Of a stretch of 64,000 bases of DNA, positions 60,159 to 64,000 are shown one piece after another. Position 1 is the first letter of the stretch. Each line of letters starts with the position of its first letter. Origin of the DNA: Tritrichomonas musculus (lineage: Eukaryota > Parabasalia > Tritrichomonadida > Tritrichomonadidae). The notes beneath the pieces were generated by a model. That model did not search any database and had not been told where the DNA came from. It saw only the letters and a program-made list of their open reading frames with translations. The position numbers and the translations under genes were made by a program. Location of the stretch: contig JAPFFF010000034.1 of NCBI GenBank assembly GCA_039105265.1, positions 310,001 through 374,000 on the forward strand, read 5' to 3'.

Positions 60159-61359
60159 AAAGATCTCTTCCCGAAAAATTGAGAGGGGAAATTCCCGTCC
60201 TAAACTCCAAAAAATATTCCCGGGAAGAGATCAAATTGAATGGAATTATAAAAAATAGGAAATAAATAAAAAAAAATATTTGACCAATTAATCTTTGAAA
60301 TTTATTCCTTTTTTTTAAAAAATAATTGAAAATATTCAATGCATTTTTTTTGTTTTTATTTAATTTTTTCATATTAAACCACAACTTTTTCTTAAATTCC
60401 CATTTTCTCAAACCATTTTATAATACAAAAAAATAAACTTTTTCATAACTTCCCCATTTCCCCAAATATTTCCCACGTCAAAAAGTTTAACTTTTTCATA
60501 CAAATTTCAATACTTCCCCATTCCCTGGAATGGGGAAATGGGGAAATTGGGAAGTTTAGAAAAAGTTAAACTTTTTGATTTATAAAATTGTCCTAGAAAT
60601 CCAGGTTTTAAACAAAAAAAAGGAAAATTCAAGTAACTAAAGCAAGACTTAATAATTTTTCTGCTAAATCAACACTAAAATTATTTTAGTTATAAAAAAT
60701 CCTTCTTTATTACTTTTACAATCAAGAGTATTCACCATACTCAAAGCAACGTCAAGAATTGATCTGAATTATTTATTATATTTTGCTCATTCTGAAATAA
60801 ATATTTATTCTATTAACGAAATAAGCTTTTATAGAAGTAAAAAAAATATTATATATAAAACCTTTTATATTTTTGCATTTTCTTTTCCCTCTATTTTTTA
60901 TAATTTCGTAAAATAACTTGTATAATACAATATTTCATTAAAAAGCACTTTGTTACTAATAAAGTAATGTTTTTGAGTTGTATTTTAAAATGAACAATTT
61001 AGAACTTTAACTTTTTATATAACTATTTTTTTCTATAATTCAATTTTTGATAGCTTAATTGTTCATTCTTTGTCATATTAAAAAATAAAAGCTACAGTTC
61101 GATTCACTATAATTATTTTTTTTTTTTTTTTAATTTTTTCATTCATGAAAAAATTACGTATTTCTCAGGTATATTAATAGAAAAGTATTCCTTTATAAAA
61201 ATTTTCAAAAAAATTAATTTTTTTTCCTTTGCGATTGCCTTTCTCAGGTATATTTTAAGAAATTACCTTTCAATTTTTTTTCTTTTCAAAAAGTTCATTT
61301 CCCAAATTTTTTAGAAATTCCCACCCAAGGATACCTTTTTTTTTCGGGAAGAGATCTTT
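60159..61359. mobile_element. 1.2-kb inverted-repeat element (MULE-like, non-autonomous)
   Basis: The ends AAAGATCTCTTCCCG and their perfect inverse CGGGAAGAGATCTTT bound 1201 bp. The 10-bp direct repeat AGTTAAAACT flanks both sides (60149-60158 and 61360-61369). Duplications of 8-11 bp are typical of Mutator-like elements, which is the basis for the tentative family. The interior has no ORF but holds a large imperfect palindrome (see next entry). Intact ends and target duplication mark a recent insertion, later than the ankyrin gene's coding life or close to it. Confidence 0.85.
60478..60580. repeat. imperfect palindrome inside the 1.2-kb element
   Basis: Arms reading CAAAAAGTTTAACTTTTTC on the left and GAAAAAGTTAAACTTTTTG on the right face each other across CTTCCCCATT/AATGGGGAA blocks, allowing a hairpin of ~100 nt. 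It may help transposition, or be the trace of a nested insertion. Confidence 0.7.
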
Positions 61360-61515
61360 AGTTAAAACTGGAAAAATTGATAAAACAAATCATGGCAGTT
61401 TTTTTTCAACCAGCTCTTAATTGATATTGTATACAATTTAAAAATCAAAATTTAAAATTATATTTTTTTAATTGTCTGCTTTTTTTGTTTATTTATTTTA
61501 AAGTATTGATATATT

Positions 61516-63197
61516 TTAATGAATATTGCAAACTTCTTTATAAGGAACTACAAAAATCGTTTCACCAAATCGTGATGGAATGCTGGTTCTATCCAAATTT
61601 TTACATCCTCCAAAAGCATAATCACCAATATAAATCATAGAAGATGGAATAGAGACATCAACTAATGATTCGCAATTTTCAAATGCACTCTCCTTAATGT
61701 ACTCTACAGGTGATGGTATGTTGATTTTTGCCAATTCAAAACATCCCAGAAAAGCTTCTTTATTGATTATTTTTAGCGAAGAAGGCAATTCAAACTTTAC
61801 TTCAACAAGTGATTTGCAATAACAAAAAGCAGATCTTCCAATAGTTTCTACTGAAGAAGGAATTGTAATTTTGGTCAAGTTTTGGCAACACAGAAAAGCA
61901 CTGTTACCAATTTCTCTTACAAATGAAGGTATAATAAATGCATTCAATTTTTTACAATTATAAAAACATTTTTCAACTATTTTGAATTCAGGATTTTTCA
62001 ATAAAAGATCAACAATATCATCTTTATCCGCTTTTATTGCTAAGCATATTGCAGTAGGATTTTCATCCTTATAAAAAAAATTAATTATTTTAAATTGGTG
62101 AAGGTATTTAAATAATTTAGATAGAATGTAAAGTTTATATCTATTTCTTCTTTCTTTGAATTTAATATATAACTAACAATGTCAAAGTATTCGTATTGGC
62201 AGGCATAATAAAAAATGCTTTGTAAATCAATCGATAAATTATTTTCCTTTTCTAAAGGAAATAAATAGAAATTATTGTATTTAAAACTAAATTGGATTAT
62301 CTTTTTTTGATCTTTATCACTGATTAGGTATTCGCTGACATATGTTGCTATATCATTATGATGGCATTTAAGCGATTCTTCAAGACATTTTTCAAATGTT
62401 TTTTTGTCATTTTTATTGATTACGTTATCTTCTTCTAGACGCCTTATTATCTGATGATTAGCTCCATGAATTGCATAAAGCCATAATTTTGAAGTTATTT
62501 TGACATTATTGATATATAAATAATTGAAAATTTGAATTGAACCATAAAATGCTGAGTATTCAATTAAACTTGTTTTATTCTCTAACAAAAATCGATTTGT
62601 TTCAAAAATTGATGGCTTTATTTTGAAATTAAGCGGGAAATTTGTTTGGTTGACATATGTAACAAAATCATCAATAAAATCATTTTGAATCAATTTACAA
62701 ATATAATCATCATTTTCACCAGCATGACGTTTTTCATTGAATTCATTTGTAATTGAAGTTAAATTTGGGCATATTTCTGGTTGAAAATATTCTTGATAGC
62801 CGTATTCACTCTTTTTTATATTTGAAATTACATTTTCGTCAATTAACAATATTTTTTCTTCAAGAATAAATAACATAATTCTTTTATTTTTTTCGAAAAT
62901 GTGAAATATATCATCATTGGAAAAAACATTTTTAATATCTGATTTCATTAAAATAATAATTTTGCAAATATTACTTATAAAGTCCGGTACTCGATGATAA
63001 TTATTCGAAATACTTAAAATAACTTTTAGAATTACTTTAAATTTGTCTTTATCTGTTAGAAATATTGGATTCATACTTTCAATTAAAAATTTAAGATCTT
63101 TATCAAGATCTTCTTCTTGCCCATAATCCTTATTTACAACCTTTAAAAAGTTTTCTTGAAAGTCTTTAATGTTACCAACAAACTCATCAATATCCAT
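61516..63197 (-). pseudogene. DUF3447/ankyrin protein with C-terminal LRR_5 repeats, one frameshift
   Basis: The first part (370 codons from ATG 63197) has the conserved helical N-terminus, then TSLIEYSAFYGSIQIFNYLY, SKLWLYAIHGANHQIIRRLE and HNDIATYVSEYLI, which are ankyrin-like repeats of the DUF3447 group. After a one-base frame change somewhere in 62085-62150 the sequence continues ENPTAICLAIKADKDDIVDL and LLKN. It then passes into BspA-like LRR_5 repeats (LNAFIIPSFVREIGNSAFLC, TKITIPSSVETIGRSAFCYC and more) to a stop at 61516. The fusion of ankyrin and LRR_5 modules is known in trichomonads. No further damage is seen, so it is either a nascent pseudogene or an assembly error. Probable protein-protein interaction role. 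Confidence 0.75.
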
Positions 63198-63709
63198 TCA
63201 ACAAAAATATTATTTGATGAATTTTCTCAATTAATGGAAAATTTTCAAAATTTTATTGAATGTGGCATCAATTTATAAATTTTGAATGAACTCAATTAAT
63301 GGAAAATTTTCAAAAAAATTGAATTCTTTCAATTTTGAATCTTTTTTTTTTGTAGTTTATATTCGATTTAAAACTTGTGCCCTACTTGAATGTCCCATGT
63401 TGTTTTTTACGTCAATGTGGAATCTATTTAACAAAAAAGAGGCCTAAAACTTACACCATTTAAAGTTTTGAAAGGTCAAATTTTATGAAATTACAAATTT
63501 TTATTAAAATAAAACATCTTTTTTTTTACACGACCACTCTCACTGCCAGCACCAGCAAGAAGCTACATTTTTTATATTTTTTTTAATTTTCTTCAGTAAT
63601 CAATTTCTTCGTGAACAGGAAGAAAGAAATTTTGTTTAAAAAGACTGTCTTTTATGTGCAGTTACAAGCAATTCTAGGTCAGGGCTCTCGCTATATTTTA
63701 AATCACAGT
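63198..63709. other. intergenic region with a short direct repeat
   Basis: The 25-bp sequence starting CTCAATTAATGGAAAATTTT occurs at 63226-63250 and again at 63291-63315, just upstream of the DUF3447-type gene's start. It may be a duplicated promoter segment. Nothing else is recognised. Confidence 0.55.
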
Positions 63710-63898
63710 CTAAGCGAAATTGTCAACAGACTCCCTCGTCCAGTCAGAGCCAGCCTCCCTCATTTCCTGCCAGGCGAATTTCAGGCCGCCACTCTCATCG
63801 TACATCGCCTTTATTTGGTCAATCGTCGGCTTGCACGCGCAACCACCGTCCTTCGCCGCGTTGATCCCAAGTGAAGAAGAATCGAAGAAATAAAACAA
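63640..63898 (-). other. GC-rich patch with a 62-codon frame of unknown origin
   Basis: Local G+C is far above the surroundings. On the minus strand a frame (63710-63898) reads INAAKDGGCACKPTIDQIKA, MYDESGGLKFAWQEMREAGS and DWTRESVDNFA, with balanced amino acid use quite unlike nearby host proteins. A + strand frame overlaps it. No family is recognised. It could be a fragment of a transferred gene or of a mobile element. Confidence 0.35.
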
Positions 63899-64000
63899 TA
63901 AATGATGTTAAAAAACCAAAAGAACCATCAGGACCAAATACCAATATAAAATTAGTATCTGTACATTTAGTCGAATACAATCTACAAGATCTCAAAAGCC
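63862..64000 (+). other. open frame running off the right edge
   Basis: From 63862 the frame KKNRRNKTINDVKKPKEPSG continues NTNIKLVSVHLVEYNLQDLKS to the window end without a stop and without an ATG. It may be an internal part of a gene whose 5' end has been lost, or coincidence. The evidence is too short to decide. Confidence 0.25.

Larger units (their letters stand above)
59449..61424 (+). pseudogene. decayed ankyrin-type gene interrupted by a transposon
   Basis: The first part reads SFSKRDLQSFNYLINAVKNNNISKIDLIL, then has a TAG and, after ~20 more codons, a TGA, so it was already dead or damaged. A second frame from ATG 59736 ends in ankyrin-like DKDVVNFLIEKRANLNQPDK and VYPLQKAINISSKENISALV. 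At KTG the coding sequence is split by a 1.2-kb inverted-repeat element (60159-61359). The rest, GKIDKTNHGSFFSTSS and a stop, resumes on the far side in the same phase once one target copy is discounted. The family is the trichomonad DUF3447/ankyrin group. Function of the original gene is unknown. Confidence 0.65.

Overview
The window is about three-quarters A+T and looks like nuclear DNA of a parabasalid protist, most likely a trichomonad of the Tritrichomonas type. This is inferred from gene content: Sel1-repeat proteins carrying kinase domains, DUF3447/ankyrin and BspA-like leucine-rich-repeat (LRR_5) genes, BTB plus F5/8-type-C genes, a furin-like cysteine-rich surface protein, a hAT transposon and a Maverick/Polinton element. 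Coding regions show no introns, and both tRNA genes are eukaryotic in form.

Layout. 1-4.7 kb: a Gln/Ser-rich gene running off the left edge, a tRNA-Met, a BTB-F5/8C gene with one frameshift, and a divergent UBA-PARP gene. 4.7-11.1 kb: a pseudokinase-Sel1 gene, then a decayed kinase and a decayed LRR fragment lying head to head. 11.5-32.5 kb: a kinase/Sel1 cluster. It holds an intact kinase-Sel1 gene, a chimeric duplicate fragment, a GBP-like GTPase with an acidic repeat tail, a gene with four tandem kinase-like domains of which only the third keeps its catalytic motifs, a second kinase-Sel1 gene with highly homogenised repeats, and a broken third copy. 33-35.5 kb: a truncated DUF3447-type gene and a cysteine-rich type I membrane protein. 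35.5-43.8 kb: gene-poor, transposon-rich DNA with a 121-bp tandem repeat, two inverted-repeat elements without ORFs, and a whole-looking 3-kb hAT element.

43.9-54.5 kb is a partial Maverick/Polinton with higher G+C and densely packed genes: integrase, capsid protein, packaging ATPase and several uncharacterised proteins. Most of its genes share a short T-rich motif just before the start codon. It stops short of any polymerase B or protease gene. Next to it is the 3' end of a non-LTR retrotransposon of the restriction-like-endonuclease type, then a hAT relic and a tRNA-Ile. 58-64 kb holds an unrecognised basic protein, a decayed ankyrin gene interrupted by a 1.2-kb inverted-repeat element with a 10-bp target duplication, a frameshifted DUF3447/LRR gene, and an odd GC-rich patch.

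The host genes belong to expanded, fast-evolving families (kinase scaffolds, Sel1 and LRR repeats, surface proteins) rather than to one pathway. Three host genes and one transposon relic are each disrupted by a single-base shift, mostly in or beside short A/T runs; these could be nascent pseudogenes or assembly errors.
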